Of a stretch of 64,000 nt of DNA, positions 9,466-17,854 are shown in pieces (within the stretch, counting starts at the first letter, position 1; every line of letters starts with the position of its first letter). Below the pieces are notes generated by a model. It saw only the letters and a list, made by a program, of their open reading frames with translations. It had not been told where the DNA came from and searched no databases. The stretch comes from JAGWBJ01 sp964291465. GTDB lineage: Bacteria > Chloroflexota > Dehalococcoidia > Lucifugimonadales > JAGWBF01. Location: positions 1 to 64,000 of the forward strand of contig OZ219927.1 in the NCBI GenBank assembly GCA_964291465.2, given 5' to 3'. Both the position numbers and the translations under genes were made by a program.

Positions 9466-9494
9466 ATTCTACCCCGGGCCTCATTTGGTGGCAA
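9466..9494 (-). promoter_or_regulatory. Promoter of the hydantoinase gene
   Basis: Minus strand: TTGCCA (9494-9489), a 17-bp spacer, TAGAAT (9471-9466). Predicted transcription starts about 80 nt before the ATG at 9377. It is back to back with the SDR promoter. Confidence 0.5.
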
Positions 9495-9555
9495 GACGCG
9501 CCCGTGGCCGTGGGTCCCCCGCGGCTGTAGTCGAGCAGTCCCGGGCTCGTGCGCG

Positions 9556-9584
9556 TTGTAATGCACACACCCATGCGTTACACT
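9556..9584 (+). promoter_or_regulatory. Promoter of the SDR-MFS operon
   Basis: TTGTAA (9556-9561), a 17-bp spacer, TACACT (9579-9584), followed after about 15 nt by the ribosome site GGGAGGTG and the ATG at 9611. Confidence 0.5.
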
Positions 9585-9610
9585 TGTTGCCACGAGCAGG
9601 GAGGTGACAC

Positions 9611-10462
9611 ATGGCGGCGTTGGAGGGCAAGGTGGCGCTGGTGACCGGCGCGGGTGGAATGAGGGGCGTGGGCCGGGCCACCGCCCTCAAGTTGGCTTCC
9701 CAAGGGGCCTGCGTCGCCGTGACGGACATCCGCCGCGGAGCGGAGGACCTGCCTCCCGCCGAGGTGCGGACGGAGTGGGGGGGCATCGACGCCGTGGCCG
9801 AAGAGGTGCGCTCCCTGGGAGGGCGCTGCCTGTCCATCTACTGCGACCTGGCCAGGGCCAACCAGATCGAGGACGCGGTCTCCCGGGTGGTGGAGGAGTT
9901 TGGGAGGTTGGACATCCTTGTCAACAACGCCCGGGCCATCATCGGCAGAGACCGGGTCCCCGTGACGGAGCTGTCCAGGGAGGTCTGGGACCAGTTCATG
10001 GCCATCAACTCCACCGCGGTCTTCTTGTGTACCAAGGCGGCCGGCCGGGAGATGGTGAGGCTGGGCAACGGTGGACGCATCATCAACATCGCTTCCAACG
10101 CCGCCAAGCAGGCCAGCGCCCTGGGAGCCGCGTACTCCGCCTCCAAGTTCGCCGTCATCGGCCTCACCCAGGCGTCGGCGCTGGACCTGGCCCCCCACGG
10201 CATCACGGTGAACGCCGTGTGCCCAGGCTCCATCAACAGCGGGCGTCTCAGCTACTGGGAGCGGTCCAGGGCCGAGGAGGAGGGCGTCCCGCTGGACGCC
10301 CTCCGCGCCGGCATCCTGGAAGCCGCCGCCAAGGCGATCCCCCTGGGCCGGGTTGCCGAGTCGGAGGATGTCGCCAACATGGTGGCGTTCCTGGCGTCCG
10401 AGGACGCCGGCTACATCACGGGCCAGGCCTACAACGTCAACGGCGGCCTGCTCTTCCACTGA
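9611..10462 (+). CDS. Short-chain dehydrogenase/reductase
   Basis: NAD(P)-dependent oxidoreductase of 283 residues with a Rossmann fold: cofactor loop TGAGGMRGVGRATA (residues about 13-26), NNARA, the catalytic serine in NIASNAA, and the YSASK pair (Y and K) near residue 180. The C-terminal segment AGYITGQAYNVNGG is typical of classical SDRs. About 30 residues between beta-2 and alpha-3 are longer than usual. ATG at 9611 has the ribosome site GGGAGGTG. Its TGA overlaps the ATG of the next MFS gene by one base, so the two are translationally coupled; the transporter may bring in the SDR substrate. The substrate is unknown. Confidence 0.88.
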   Translation: MAALEGKVALVTGAGGMRGVGRATALKLASQGACVAVTDIRRGAEDLPPAEVRTEWGGIDAVAEEVRSLGGRCLSIYCDLARANQIEDAVSRVVEEFGRLDILVNNARAIIGRDRVPVTELSREVWDQFMAINSTAVFLCTKAAGREMVRLGNGGRIINIASNAAKQASALGAAYSASKFAVIGLTQASALDLAPHGITVNAVCPGSINSGRLSYWERSRAEEEGVPLDALRAGILEAAAKAIPLGRVAESEDVANMVAFLASEDAGYITGQAYNVNGGLLFH

Positions 10463-11784
10463 TGGGACCCGCTCTCCCAGACCCCCGTAGCCCTGCCAGG
10501 AGAGGTCCCCACTACGCGTGGGTAATCATAGCCGTCGCCGTCTTGCTGAACATGGCCGGCGGGTCGGTCAACCTGGTCTTCGGCGTCTTGGTGGTGCCGC
10601 TGCAGGAGCAGATGGGCTGGAGTCCGGCGGGCATCACGCTGTCCTACTCCCTGACCGCCGTCACGGCCGCGGTCTTGGCCCCCATGGTGGGGGCGGCCAC
10701 GGACCGGTACGGGGCACGGAAGGTCATCATCGTGGGGGTGGTGTCCTTCGTGCTGGGCGCCGTGTCCACGGGGTTCACCACCCAGGTGTGGCAGATATGG
10801 ATAACCTATGGGTTCCTGCTGGGGGTCACCCACGCCTGCATCGGCGTGGGCATCCTCACCTCCGTCACCTCCTGGTTCAAGACCCGGTTGGGCTTGGGGG
10901 TGGGGCTGATGCTGGCCTCCCACGGGCTGGGTCCCGCCCTGATGGCCATCCTCATAGGTCTGCTCATGGCCTCGGTGGACTGGAGGACGGGCTTCTGGAC
11001 CATCGGCGTGGTCGGCGGCGTGGTGATGGGAGGGCTGGTGCTCATGTTCCGCGGCCAGCCCTCGGACATGGGGCTAAGGCCCTACGGCGCGGGCCCCACC
11101 GGTCCGGCCGGACCGCCGCGGGACCCGGTGGTCGAGAAGATGCAGATCGAGGCCTACCGACGCCGCATGCAGGGGACCGCCACCTTCTGGAAGCTGGTGT
11201 GGGTGCACCTGCTGGGGTGCGTGGGCCACGCCATCATCCTCATCTATATCATACCCATCGCGGTGGCCGCCGGCGTCGACGAGGTGAGCGCCGCTGGCGT
11301 CCTGAGCACCCTGGCCTTGGTGAGCGCGCTGACCCGCTTCCTGACCCCCGTGGCCGCCGAGCGGTTCGGGGCGCGGGATACCATGGCTGCCATGTTCGTG
11401 CTTCAGGGCCTTCCAGTGCTCCTCCTGTTCTGGGCCGGGGACGTGTGGCAGTTCTACCTGTTCGCCGTCGTATTCGGCATCGGGTACGGGGGAGAGGGAT
11501 CGGGCTTTCCCGTGATAAACCGTCAGTACTTTGGAGTGGGCCCCATGGGCCGCTCCTTCGGCTGGCAGGCCTGCGGCGCCATGATAGGCATGGCCCTGGG
11601 GGGATGGAGCGGCGGCGTGCTGTACGCCATCTTCGGCAACTACGACACCACCATCCTGCTGTCGGTCCTCACCAGCGTGGCCGGCGGCCTGATCATCCTC
11701 TCCATGGAGAGCTCGCGCCACCCCATTATCGCGGCCCTGGGGGAGACGCCGGCTCCCGATGCGAGGGCTTCTTCGGCCGACTAG
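10462..11784 (+). CDS. MFS transporter coupled to the SDR gene
   Basis: 440-residue, twelve-helix major facilitator protein. It opens with HYAWVIIAVAVLLN and has the helix 2-3 loop ATDRYGARK, a central loop MGLRPYGAG and the late motif GVGPMGRSFGWQACG, which ties it to the MFS protein at 399-1736 (same subfamily, clearly diverged). The start ATG overlaps the SDR stop (TGATG). It is probably an uptake or efflux carrier for the compound oxidised or reduced by the SDR enzyme; the substrate is unknown. It converges on the comEA-like gene across a 28-bp gap made of tandem repeats. Confidence 0.85.
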   Translation: MGPALPDPRSPARRGPHYAWVIIAVAVLLNMAGGSVNLVFGVLVVPLQEQMGWSPAGITLSYSLTAVTAAVLAPMVGAATDRYGARKVIIVGVVSFVLGAVSTGFTTQVWQIWITYGFLLGVTHACIGVGILTSVTSWFKTRLGLGVGLMLASHGLGPALMAILIGLLMASVDWRTGFWTIGVVGGVVMGGLVLMFRGQPSDMGLRPYGAGPTGPAGPPRDPVVEKMQIEAYRRRMQGTATFWKLVWVHLLGCVGHAIILIYIIPIAVAAGVDEVSAAGVLSTLALVSALTRFLTPVAAERFGARDTMAAMFVLQGLPVLLLFWAGDVWQFYLFAVVFGIGYGGEGSGFPVINRQYFGVGPMGRSFGWQACGAMIGMALGGWSGGVLYAIFGNYDTTILLSVLTSVAGGLIILSMESSRHPIIAALGETPAPDARASSAD

Positions 11785-11838
11785 CGGGGTGGCCGACTAG
11801 CGGGGTGGCCGACTAGCGGGGCGGCTGACTAGCCGGCG
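11775..11838. repeat. 16-bp tandem repeat across two convergent stop codons
   Basis: The unit GGCCGACTAGCGGGGT occurs at 11775-11790 and 11791-11806, with a one-base variant at 11807-11822 and a decayed fourth copy at 11823-11838. Every unit carries CTAG, which gives the TAG stop of the MFS gene on the plus strand (11782-11784) and of the comEA-like gene on the minus strand (11813-11815). Confidence 0.9.
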
Positions 11839-12409
11839 GCTGCTCGACGTAGACCAGGTCCCGTATGCTTTCGTAGGTGGCGGGGCCTATCCCGGTGACC
11901 TCCATCAGCTGGGGGACGGACCCGAAGCCGCCGGCCTGCTCCCTGTAGTCGACTATGGCCCTGGCCTTGACCGGCCCGATACCGGGCAGTGTCTCCAGCT
12001 CCTCGGGACTGGCGGTGTTCAGGTCGATGCCCTCCCGCGGGGCCTCCTGGGCCGTGGAGCCGCCTCCGGCCACACAGGCCTCACCGGCCCCGGGGACGTG
12101 GTAGTGGGCCTCGTCGCGCACCCGCACGGCCAGGTTCACGCAGGCCATCTGGGCGTCCTGGGAGGCGCCTCCCGAGGCGGCCAGCGCGTCGGACAGCCTG
12201 TCGCCGTCGCGCATCGTGTACACGCCGGGACGGCGTACCGCTCCGCTGACATACACCTTGAGCTCGGGCATGGGGGTGGCGGTGGGCAGGAAAATCTCCG
12301 CGCCCTGAGGGCCCTCACCGTCTCTTACCATGAGGACGAGGGCTCCTGCCAGGACCGCGATGAGGGCGGCCGTGAGGAAGGCTGCGGCTACTGTCTTCGT
12401 GGTTATCAA
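11813..12409 (-). CDS. comEA: ComEA-like DNA-binding protein (SLBB + helix-hairpin-helix)
   Basis: 198 residues: an N-terminal membrane anchor (about 8-29), an SLBB-type domain (about 50-110; KVYVSGAVRRPGVYTMRDGD), a short Gly/Ser linker and a C-terminal double helix-hairpin-helix (IDLNTASPEELETLPGIGPV and VTGIGPATYESI). In competent bacteria ComEA binds incoming double-stranded DNA at the outer face of the membrane. No other competence gene lies nearby, so it may instead be a general envelope DNA-binding protein. The start is TTG at 12409 with GGGAG upstream. The gene ends inside the 16-bp repeat shared with the convergent MFS gene. Confidence 0.82.
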   Translation of the reverse strand: MITTKTVAAAFLTAALIAVLAGALVLMVRDGEGPQGAEIFLPTATPMPELKVYVSGAVRRPGVYTMRDGDRLSDALAASGGASQDAQMACVNLAVRVRDEAHYHVPGAGEACVAGGGSTAQEAPREGIDLNTASPEELETLPGIGPVKARAIVDYREQAGGFGSVPQLMEVTGIGPATYESIRDLVYVEQPPASQPPR

Positions 12410-12422
12410 GGCTCCCGCCGTA

Positions 12423-12451
12423 TTGCCTTATAGACTGTGGCTGATTATAAT
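12423..12451 (+). promoter_or_regulatory. Promoter of ilvE
   Basis: TTGCCT (12423-12428), a 17-bp spacer, perfect TATAAT (12446-12451), about 50 nt upstream of the GTG start at 12502. Confidence 0.55.
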
Positions 12452-12501
12452 TACCGATGCCCCAGGGATAAAGCGCCCTAGGATTAACGTGGAGGTGAGA
12501 G

Positions 12502-13440
12502 GTGAGCCCAACTCCGACCGCCTTCTTTCGTGGTGAGTACGTTCCGCTGAGTGATGCCCGAGTGAGCATCACCACCCATGCCCTGCACTACGGCACCGGA
12601 GTGTTCGAGGGCGTTCGGGGCAACTGGAACGAGGAGAAGGGCGCCATACACATCTTTCGCCTCCGGGAGCACTACGAGAGGATGCTCCGGGGCTGCCGGC
12701 TCCTGATGCTGGACATCCCCTACTCCCTGGAAGAGTTGTGCAGCATCACCGTCGAGCTGGTGGAGCGTTCCGGCTACTCCCAGGACCTGTACATCCGCCC
12801 GCTGGCGTACAAGAGCGCCGAGGTGGTGGCCAACCTCAAGCTGCAGGACCTGGAGAGTGACTTCTGTCTCGTAGCGGTGCCCTTCGGAAGCTACCTGGGG
12901 ACCGACGTGCTCCGGTGCTGCACGTCCTCCTGGCGGCGGGTGGACGACGCGATGATGCCGGCCCGGTTCAAGATATCCGGGCTGTACGTCAACAGCATCC
13001 TGGCCAAGACCGAGGCGACCCTGGCGGGCTTCGACGAGGCCATAATCCTGAACCAGGACGGCCACGTCTGCGAGGGGTCGGGAGAGAACCTGTTCCTGGT
13101 CGCCGACGGGCGCATCTACACGCCCCCCATCGAGGATAACGTGTTGCCGGGAGTGACCCGGGATACGGTCATGCAGCTTGCCCACTCGGAGCTTGGCTTG
13201 GACGTGGTCGAGACCCGCATCGACCGGAGCCAGATATACGTCGCCGATGAGTGCTTCCTCACAGGCACCGCCGCCCACCTGACTCCCGTGGTCGAGGTGG
13301 ACAGCCGCCGGATTGGGGACGGCTCTGCCGGACCCGTCTCCTCCAGGCTGCGAGACCTGTACTTCGATATAGTCGTAGGCAGGAACCCCAAATACATCCA
13401 CTGGTCCACCATCGCGACACCCAGACTGGTGAGCGTCTGA
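12502..13440 (+). CDS. ilvE: Branched-chain amino acid aminotransferase (class IV PLP enzyme)
   Basis: Transfers the amino group between glutamate and branched-chain 2-oxo acids, the last step of Leu/Ile/Val synthesis and the first of breakdown. 312 residues with fold-type IV features: ALHYGTGVFEGVRG near the N-terminus, the lysine of ARFKISGLYVNS as the likely PLP Schiff base, EGSGENLFLV, LPGVTRDTV and the C-terminal FLTGTAAHLTPV. The GTG at 12502 has GGAGGT 5 nt upstream. A related D-amino-acid transaminase or ADC lyase would lack the N-terminal HYGTGVFEG pattern, so IlvE is preferred. Confidence 0.88.
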   Translation: MSPTPTAFFRGEYVPLSDARVSITTHALHYGTGVFEGVRGNWNEEKGAIHIFRLREHYERMLRGCRLLMLDIPYSLEELCSITVELVERSGYSQDLYIRPLAYKSAEVVANLKLQDLESDFCLVAVPFGSYLGTDVLRCCTSSWRRVDDAMMPARFKISGLYVNSILAKTEATLAGFDEAIILNQDGHVCEGSGENLFLVADGRIYTPPIEDNVLPGVTRDTVMQLAHSELGLDVVETRIDRSQIYVADECFLTGTAAHLTPVVEVDSRRIGDGSAGPVSSRLRDLYFDIVVGRNPKYIHWSTIATPRLVSV

Positions 13441-13485
13441 CCCTACCGTCGGTCGACCGAGCCGGTCCGAGGGGAGCTACGGTAG

Positions 13486-14100
13486 GTGCCCTGGATTAGC
13501 GTGACCTGGATCGCCTCCCTGGTGGTGGCCTACCTGATAGGCTCCATCCCCTCTGCATACTTGGCGGGGCGCCTTGCCGCCGGACGGGACATACGCGACC
13601 AGGGAGACCGAAACCCCGGGGCGGCCAACGCCTACCGCACCATCGGTCCCAGGATTGGCCTGGCCGTGGGCGCCATCGACGTGGCCAAGGGGGCCGTTGC
13701 CGTCATAGTCGTCCGGGTTGCGACGGACAGCCTGGGCGCCGGGATGGCGGCGGGCGTCTTGGCAGTGGCGGGTCACAACTGGCCCATATTCGCCCAGCTC
13801 CGGGGAGGACGGGGCGCGGCCACCACCGTCGGCGTGTACCTTGCCCTCATACCGCTGGTGGCCATACCGCTGAGCCTGGCGTCCGTCGCCCTCCTCCCGT
13901 TTCACAGGAACGTCACCCTTACCCTGGGCGTGATCATGATACCCTTGCCGCTGTTGGTCTGGGTCACCGGCGGGTCCACGACGCTGGTGGTCTTCTTCGT
14001 GGCCATCCCGATAATGTCGGGAGTGCGGCATTACTTCACCACCAGGAAGGCCCAGGGGCTTGGGGAGGACCAGGCCGCACCCGCCTTGCCCCAGAAGTAG
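13486..14100 (+). CDS. plsY: Acyl-phosphate:glycerol-3-phosphate acyltransferase PlsY
   Basis: Membrane enzyme that makes lysophosphatidate from acyl-phosphate and glycerol 3-phosphate. 204 residues with the three PlsY signatures in order: GSIPSAYLAGRL, GDRNPGAANAYR, and GHNWPIFAQLRGGRG, plus about five membrane helices. The start is GTG at 13486 with GGGGAG about 9 nt upstream. It follows ilvE by 45 bp. The acyl-phosphate could come from the fatty acid kinase pair at 30-33 kb; plsX is not in the window. Confidence 0.93.
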   Translation: MPWISVTWIASLVVAYLIGSIPSAYLAGRLAAGRDIRDQGDRNPGAANAYRTIGPRIGLAVGAIDVAKGAVAVIVVRVATDSLGAGMAAGVLAVAGHNWPIFAQLRGGRGAATTVGVYLALIPLVAIPLSLASVALLPFHRNVTLTLGVIMIPLPLLVWVTGGSTTLVVFFVAIPIMSGVRHYFTTRKAQGLGEDQAAPALPQK

Positions 14101-14105
14101 CTGGG

Positions 14106-14534
14106 ATGATGCCCGGCCCCTTCGTCCTCGACTATTGCCTGCTGGGGTTCCTGGCGACCCTGGGAGTCGTGCAGATGGCGGCGGCCCGGAACGGCCTGAC
14201 GGGGCTGGTATTCGTCCGGCACCGTCCCACCGCGTTCCTGTTGGGTATGGCCCTCGCCGTGGGCGTGTTCCTCTGGTTCTTCCTGTCCGAACCCAGGAAC
14301 ATCGCCGACACCGAGGGAGGCCTGGACGGCAATCAGACCGCCGGATACTTCACCGTGTCGGCGGGGACGGCGGTCATACTCACCCTCCTTGTCTCGTCCC
14401 TGAGCAACCGGTATCTGACGCGGGACGGTCCCTTCGCCGCCGGGCTGGACGCCCTGAGGGAGACCACTTACATTAGGTCGCTGGCCAGGGCGCTGAAGCG
14501 TCCCGAGCCAGGACGCCCGTCTCCCGGCCAGTGA
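14106..14534 (+). CDS. Small membrane protein of unknown function
   Basis: 142 residues with three predicted membrane helices (about 7-25, 38-60, 82-103) and a basic, proline-rich tail (ARALKRPEPGRPSP). I do not recognise the family. It starts 5 bp after plsY at a double ATG, and its TGA overlaps the GTG of the PAP2-like gene (GTGA), so it is coupled to lipid-related neighbours on both sides. It may be an accessory membrane factor for them; that is inference only. Confidence 0.7.
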   Translation: MMPGPFVLDYCLLGFLATLGVVQMAAARNGLTGLVFVRHRPTAFLLGMALAVGVFLWFFLSEPRNIADTEGGLDGNQTAGYFTVSAGTAVILTLLVSSLSNRYLTRDGPFAAGLDALRETTYIRSLARALKRPEPGRPSPGQ

Positions 14535-15106
14535 ACGTCGACGAGAGGGTCGTGCTGTGGCTCAACCAGTGGGCGGGCCGGTGGCCGGTGGTGGACTCGG
14601 CGGCGGAGGTGCTGGTAAGCGACTACTTCGTTCCCGTCGTAGTGGCATTGTGCCTGGTGGCTCTGTGGTTCACGGGAGACGCGGAGAGGAGGGACTCGCA
14701 TCAACGTGCGGTCATCAGGGCGCTGGCGACGGTCGGGTTCGCAAGCTGGGTGGTCCTGATAGTCAACGACCACTACTTTCGGCCCAGGCCGTTCGTGGAG
14801 CACGACCTGACTCTCCTCTTCTACCGGCCCACCGACTCTTCTTTCCCGGCCCACCCGGCGGCGGTGGGGTTCGCGCTGGCCGCGGGCACTTGGGGCGGGA
14901 ACAGGAGGGCCGGGGTGGTGGTGTACGTACTGGCGGCCCTCTGGGGGGCGTCGAGGGTGTTCGCCGGGGTGTTCTACCCGTCGGATATCTTGGTGGGGGC
15001 GGCCATCGGCGTGGTGGTCAGCCAAGCCGTGGCGGTGGGGCTCAGGCTCATCGAGCCGGTGCCGACGTTGGTCCTGAGGGGGGCCCGCAGGCTGCACCTA
15101 GCCTGA
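14531..15106 (+). CDS. PAP2-superfamily-like membrane protein with altered catalytic motifs
   Basis: 191 residues with about five helices in the layout of small type-2 phosphatidic acid phosphatases. All three motif regions can be placed, but each is changed: motif 1 reads NDHYFRPRP, with Asn where the Lys is expected; motif 2 reads SFPAHPAA instead of SFPSGHAA; motif 3 reads SRVFAGVFYPSD, with Phe in place of the nucleophilic His of SRVxxGxHYPSD. By family knowledge loss of that His should abolish phosphatase activity. It may be a binding or structural relative, or act by another mechanism. It starts at GTG 14531, overlapping the gene before it. Confidence 0.72.
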   Translation: MNVDERVVLWLNQWAGRWPVVDSAAEVLVSDYFVPVVVALCLVALWFTGDAERRDSHQRAVIRALATVGFASWVVLIVNDHYFRPRPFVEHDLTLLFYRPTDSSFPAHPAAVGFALAAGTWGGNRRAGVVVYVLAALWGASRVFAGVFYPSDILVGAAIGVVVSQAVAVGLRLIEPVPTLVLRGARRLHLA

Positions 15107-15119
15107 GGCCGCGAGAGGG

Positions 15120-15563
15120 CTAGTCCTCCCTTTCGGCGGACTCCCGGAGGCACGTGAAGAAGCGGTCCATCATCATCTTGTTCACGCTTCCCAGGAGCCG
15201 TTGTCCGACCCGGGCGACGGTGCCTCCCACCTGGCCGGCGCCCTGGACGGTGACGATGGTCCCACCGTCCTTCTCCGCAAGGGTCACCTGCGCCTCGCCC
15301 CTCAGGAAGCCCGCGGACCCGCTGCCGTCGACGGTGAGCTTGTAGGAAGAGGGCGGCGACTGGTCGGATATCGTGACGGTGGCCTCGTACTTGCCCCGGA
15401 TAGCCCCCACCCCGACGTTGAGACTGGCCCGGTACTGCCCCTCTCCCAGCGGCTCCAGGCTCTGGCACCCCGGTATGCACCCGGCCAGACGCTCGGGGTC
15501 GAGGAGCACGTCCCAGACCCTGGCCGGGGGGGCTCTGAAGGTGTAGGTTTCTGCTACGTCCAT
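15120..15563 (-). CDS. coxG: CoxG-like SRPBCC domain protein
   Basis: 147-residue single-domain protein of the CO dehydrogenase subunit G family: YTFRAPPARVWDVLLDPERL and the central GxIRGKYEATV segment are typical. CoxG homologues help recruit or mature molybdenum hydroxylases at the membrane, but no coxLMS genes are in the window, so the partner is unknown. The C-terminal helix (VGQRLLGSVNKMMMDRFF) is amphipathic. It converges on the PAP2-like gene with a 13-bp gap and is divergent from prkA across about 280 bp that includes an AT-rich patch at 15627-15660. Confidence 0.82.
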   Translation of the reverse strand: MDVAETYTFRAPPARVWDVLLDPERLAGCIPGCQSLEPLGEGQYRASLNVGVGAIRGKYEATVTISDQSPPSSYKLTVDGSGSAGFLRGEAQVTLAEKDGGTIVTVQGAGQVGGTVARVGQRLLGSVNKMMMDRFFTCLRESAERED

Positions 15564-15843
15564 GTCCGTCGCCTCGTCGACCGGTTCGCAAAAGAAGGCC
15601 CGTTCAAGTTGCCTCGGAGAACGGTTCTACTCTAAGATATACTCTAGCATAGTATGTGTAGGATATCACAAGCCTCCACCCGACACGTCATAGGCAGGGG
15701 GACATCTACGGTCATTCCGGCCCCCGGCCAGAGTCCCAGGGCCGGGGACTGGACTCCCGCTCTCACGGGAGCGGCGCAGTCGGGCGGATTGAGCTTGGCG
15801 CCCGCCTTCGGAGGGTGCGGGGGCCTGATCGTGGGTAAGGCCG

Positions 15844-17832
15844 ATGGTTGAGATAGGCAAGCTGCTCGAGGATGTACGCGAGGACCTGAAGGCCCTGGCC
15901 TGGGAGGGGAGCTTCGAAGAGTACCTGAACATGGCCGTTGCGGACCCGAAGCTGTCCCGGCACTCCCACGCCAGGATATACGACATGGTCCAGTGGGCCG
16001 GGGTCACGCCCGGCCTGGACGGGGTCCCCCAGTACAAGCTGTTCGCCGGTCAGATCTTCGGCATGGACCGGGCCCTGGACCGCCTGGTGCAGTTCTTCAA
16101 CGCCGCCTCCAGCGGCCTGGAGGTGCGCAAGCGCATCCTGCTGCTGATGGGCCCGCCCGCCAGCGGCAAGTCGTCCACGGTGAACCTGCTCAAGTCCGGC
16201 CTGGAGCGTTACACCCGGACCGACGAGGGCGCTGCCTACGCCATAAAGGGATGCCCCATGCAAGAAGACCCGCTGCACCTCATCCCCGAGGAGCGGCGTG
16301 ACGAGGTGGAGCGGGAGTACCGTCTCCGCATCGAGGGCGACCTGTGTCCCAGGTGCAGATACAACCTTGCCCGCCAGTGCGGCGGCGACATCGCCAAGAT
16401 GAGAGTCCATCGAGTCAATTTCAGCCAGTCCGCCGGCGTGGGCATCGGCACCTTCGTCGCCACCTCGCCCCAGGGCCAGGACCTGTCCCGCCTGGTCGGC
16501 AGCGTCGACGTGTCGTACATGACCGAGGACCGGCTGGAAGGCGCCGGCAAGGGCCTCCGGCTGGACGGGGAGCTCCAGGCGGCCAACCGGGGTATCATGG
16601 AGTTCATCGAGATATTCAAGTCCGACGAGCGGTTCCTGGCGGTGATGCTGGGGGTCACCCAGGAGCAGGTGATCAAGCTGGGCAGCTTCGGCTCGGTCTA
16701 CGCCGACGAGGCCATCATCGCCCACAGCAACGAGGAGGAGTACAACAACTTTGCCAGCAACAAGGAGACCGCGGCTTTGCTGGACAGGCTCATCCTGGTG
16801 CCGGTGCCCTACGCCGTCCGTGTCCGCGACGAGGTGAGGACCTGCGCCAAGATGCTGCGGGAGGGCCGCTCCGGCTCGTACAACGGGTCGGGCAACGGGT
16901 CGGGAAACGGGTACGGCACGGGCACCCACGTGTCGCCGTTGACCCTTCCCACGGCGGCCGTCATGTCGGTGATGTCCCGGCTGGAGCAGGTGCCCCGGGC
17001 CGCCAATCTGCCCAGGGCTTCGCTGGTGGACAAGCTGAAGCTGTACGACGGCCAGGTGTTGCCGCTGTATACACGAGAGGACGTGGAGAAGCTGCGGCAG
17101 GCGAGCCCCCAGGAGGGTATGTTCGGACTCTCTCCCCGGTACGTCATCAACCGCCTGGCGGACGCCATCACCCGGGACGAGCCGTGCCTCACGCCCTTCC
17201 TGGCGCTGGAGAGCCTCATCGACGGTCTGGTGGAGCGTGCCGGGATCGCCGTTGCGGAGCGGGACAGGATGCTGGCCCTGGTGCCCGACGTGGTCAAGGA
17301 CCTGAAGGAGCAGTCCGTCCAGGCGGTGATGCGGGCGGCCACCGACGACTTCCAGGAGAAGGCCGGCCACCTGTTTCGGCGCTACATCTTCGACGCGGAG
17401 CTCTACCTCCGGGGGACGGGCGGCGGCACGGTGTCCACGGACCCGCCGGACGAGCGGGTGATGCGCCAGGTTGAGGGCGCCCTGAACCTGCGGGACTCGG
17501 AGCGCCGGGGCTTCCGCCAGACCGTGTACGACAACTACACGCACCTGCGCCGGGAAGACCCCGACAACGAGCCCGACTACACGGAAATTCCGGCGATAAG
17601 GCCCGCCGTGGAGACGGTCCTGTTTCCCAGGCGGGATGAGGTCAGGCTGACCATCGACCCCAGGAAGAAGGACGCCAAGAGGACACGGGGCCGGGAGCGG
17701 ATATACCAACGCCTGCTGTCGGACTTCGGGTACTGTGAACACTGCGCTAGGGACGTGCTGCACGTGGCCCTCAGGACTCTGCAGGGCAAGGAAGCCATCT
17801 CCTATAAGAGGGGAAAGCTGACGTGGGAGTAG
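15844..17832 (+). CDS. prkA: PrkA-type serine protein kinase (AAA+ family)
   Basis: 662 residues, near the usual 630-680. The N-terminal AAA domain has the P-loop GPPASGKSS (103-111), a cysteine pair in DLCPRCRYN and the conserved segment ASNKETAALLDRLILVPVPY. The C-terminal half is the PrkA kinase-like region, ending FGYCEHCARDVL with two more cysteines. PrkA (YeaG) proteins act in stress and nutrient responses. They usually sit beside a von Willebrand-type yeaH gene and spoVR; both are absent here. A Gly/Asn/Ser linker near residues 345-360 comes from a 12-bp DNA repeat. leuS follows after 22 bp. Confidence 0.9.
   Translation: MVEIGKLLEDVREDLKALAWEGSFEEYLNMAVADPKLSRHSHARIYDMVQWAGVTPGLDGVPQYKLFAGQIFGMDRALDRLVQFFNAASSGLEVRKRILLLMGPPASGKSSTVNLLKSGLERYTRTDEGAAYAIKGCPMQEDPLHLIPEERRDEVEREYRLRIEGDLCPRCRYNLARQCGGDIAKMRVHRVNFSQSAGVGIGTFVATSPQGQDLSRLVGSVDVSYMTEDRLEGAGKGLRLDGELQAANRGIMEFIEIFKSDERFLAVMLGVTQEQVIKLGSFGSVYADEAIIAHSNEEEYNNFASNKETAALLDRLILVPVPYAVRVRDEVRTCAKMLREGRSGSYNGSGNGSGNGYGTGTHVSPLTLPTAAVMSVMSRLEQVPRAANLPRASLVDKLKLYDGQVLPLYTREDVEKLRQASPQEGMFGLSPRYVINRLADAITRDEPCLTPFLALESLIDGLVERAGIAVAERDRMLALVPDVVKDLKEQSVQAVMRAATDDFQEKAGHLFRRYIFDAELYLRGTGGGTVSTDPPDERVMRQVEGALNLRDSERRGFRQTVYDNYTHLRREDPDNEPDYTEIPAIRPAVETVLFPRRDEVRLTIDPRKKDAKRTRGRERIYQRLLSDFGYCEHCARDVLHVALRTLQGKEAISYKRGKLTWE
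16882..16917 (+). repeat. Three 12-bp tandem repeats inside prkA
   Basis: AACGGGTCGGGC, AACGGGTCGGGA and AACGGGTACGGC in a row. They encode a flexible Asn-Gly-Ser-Gly linker and keep the frame. Confidence 0.9.
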
Positions 17833-17854
17833 CACGGTAGGGATAGGCATGTAA

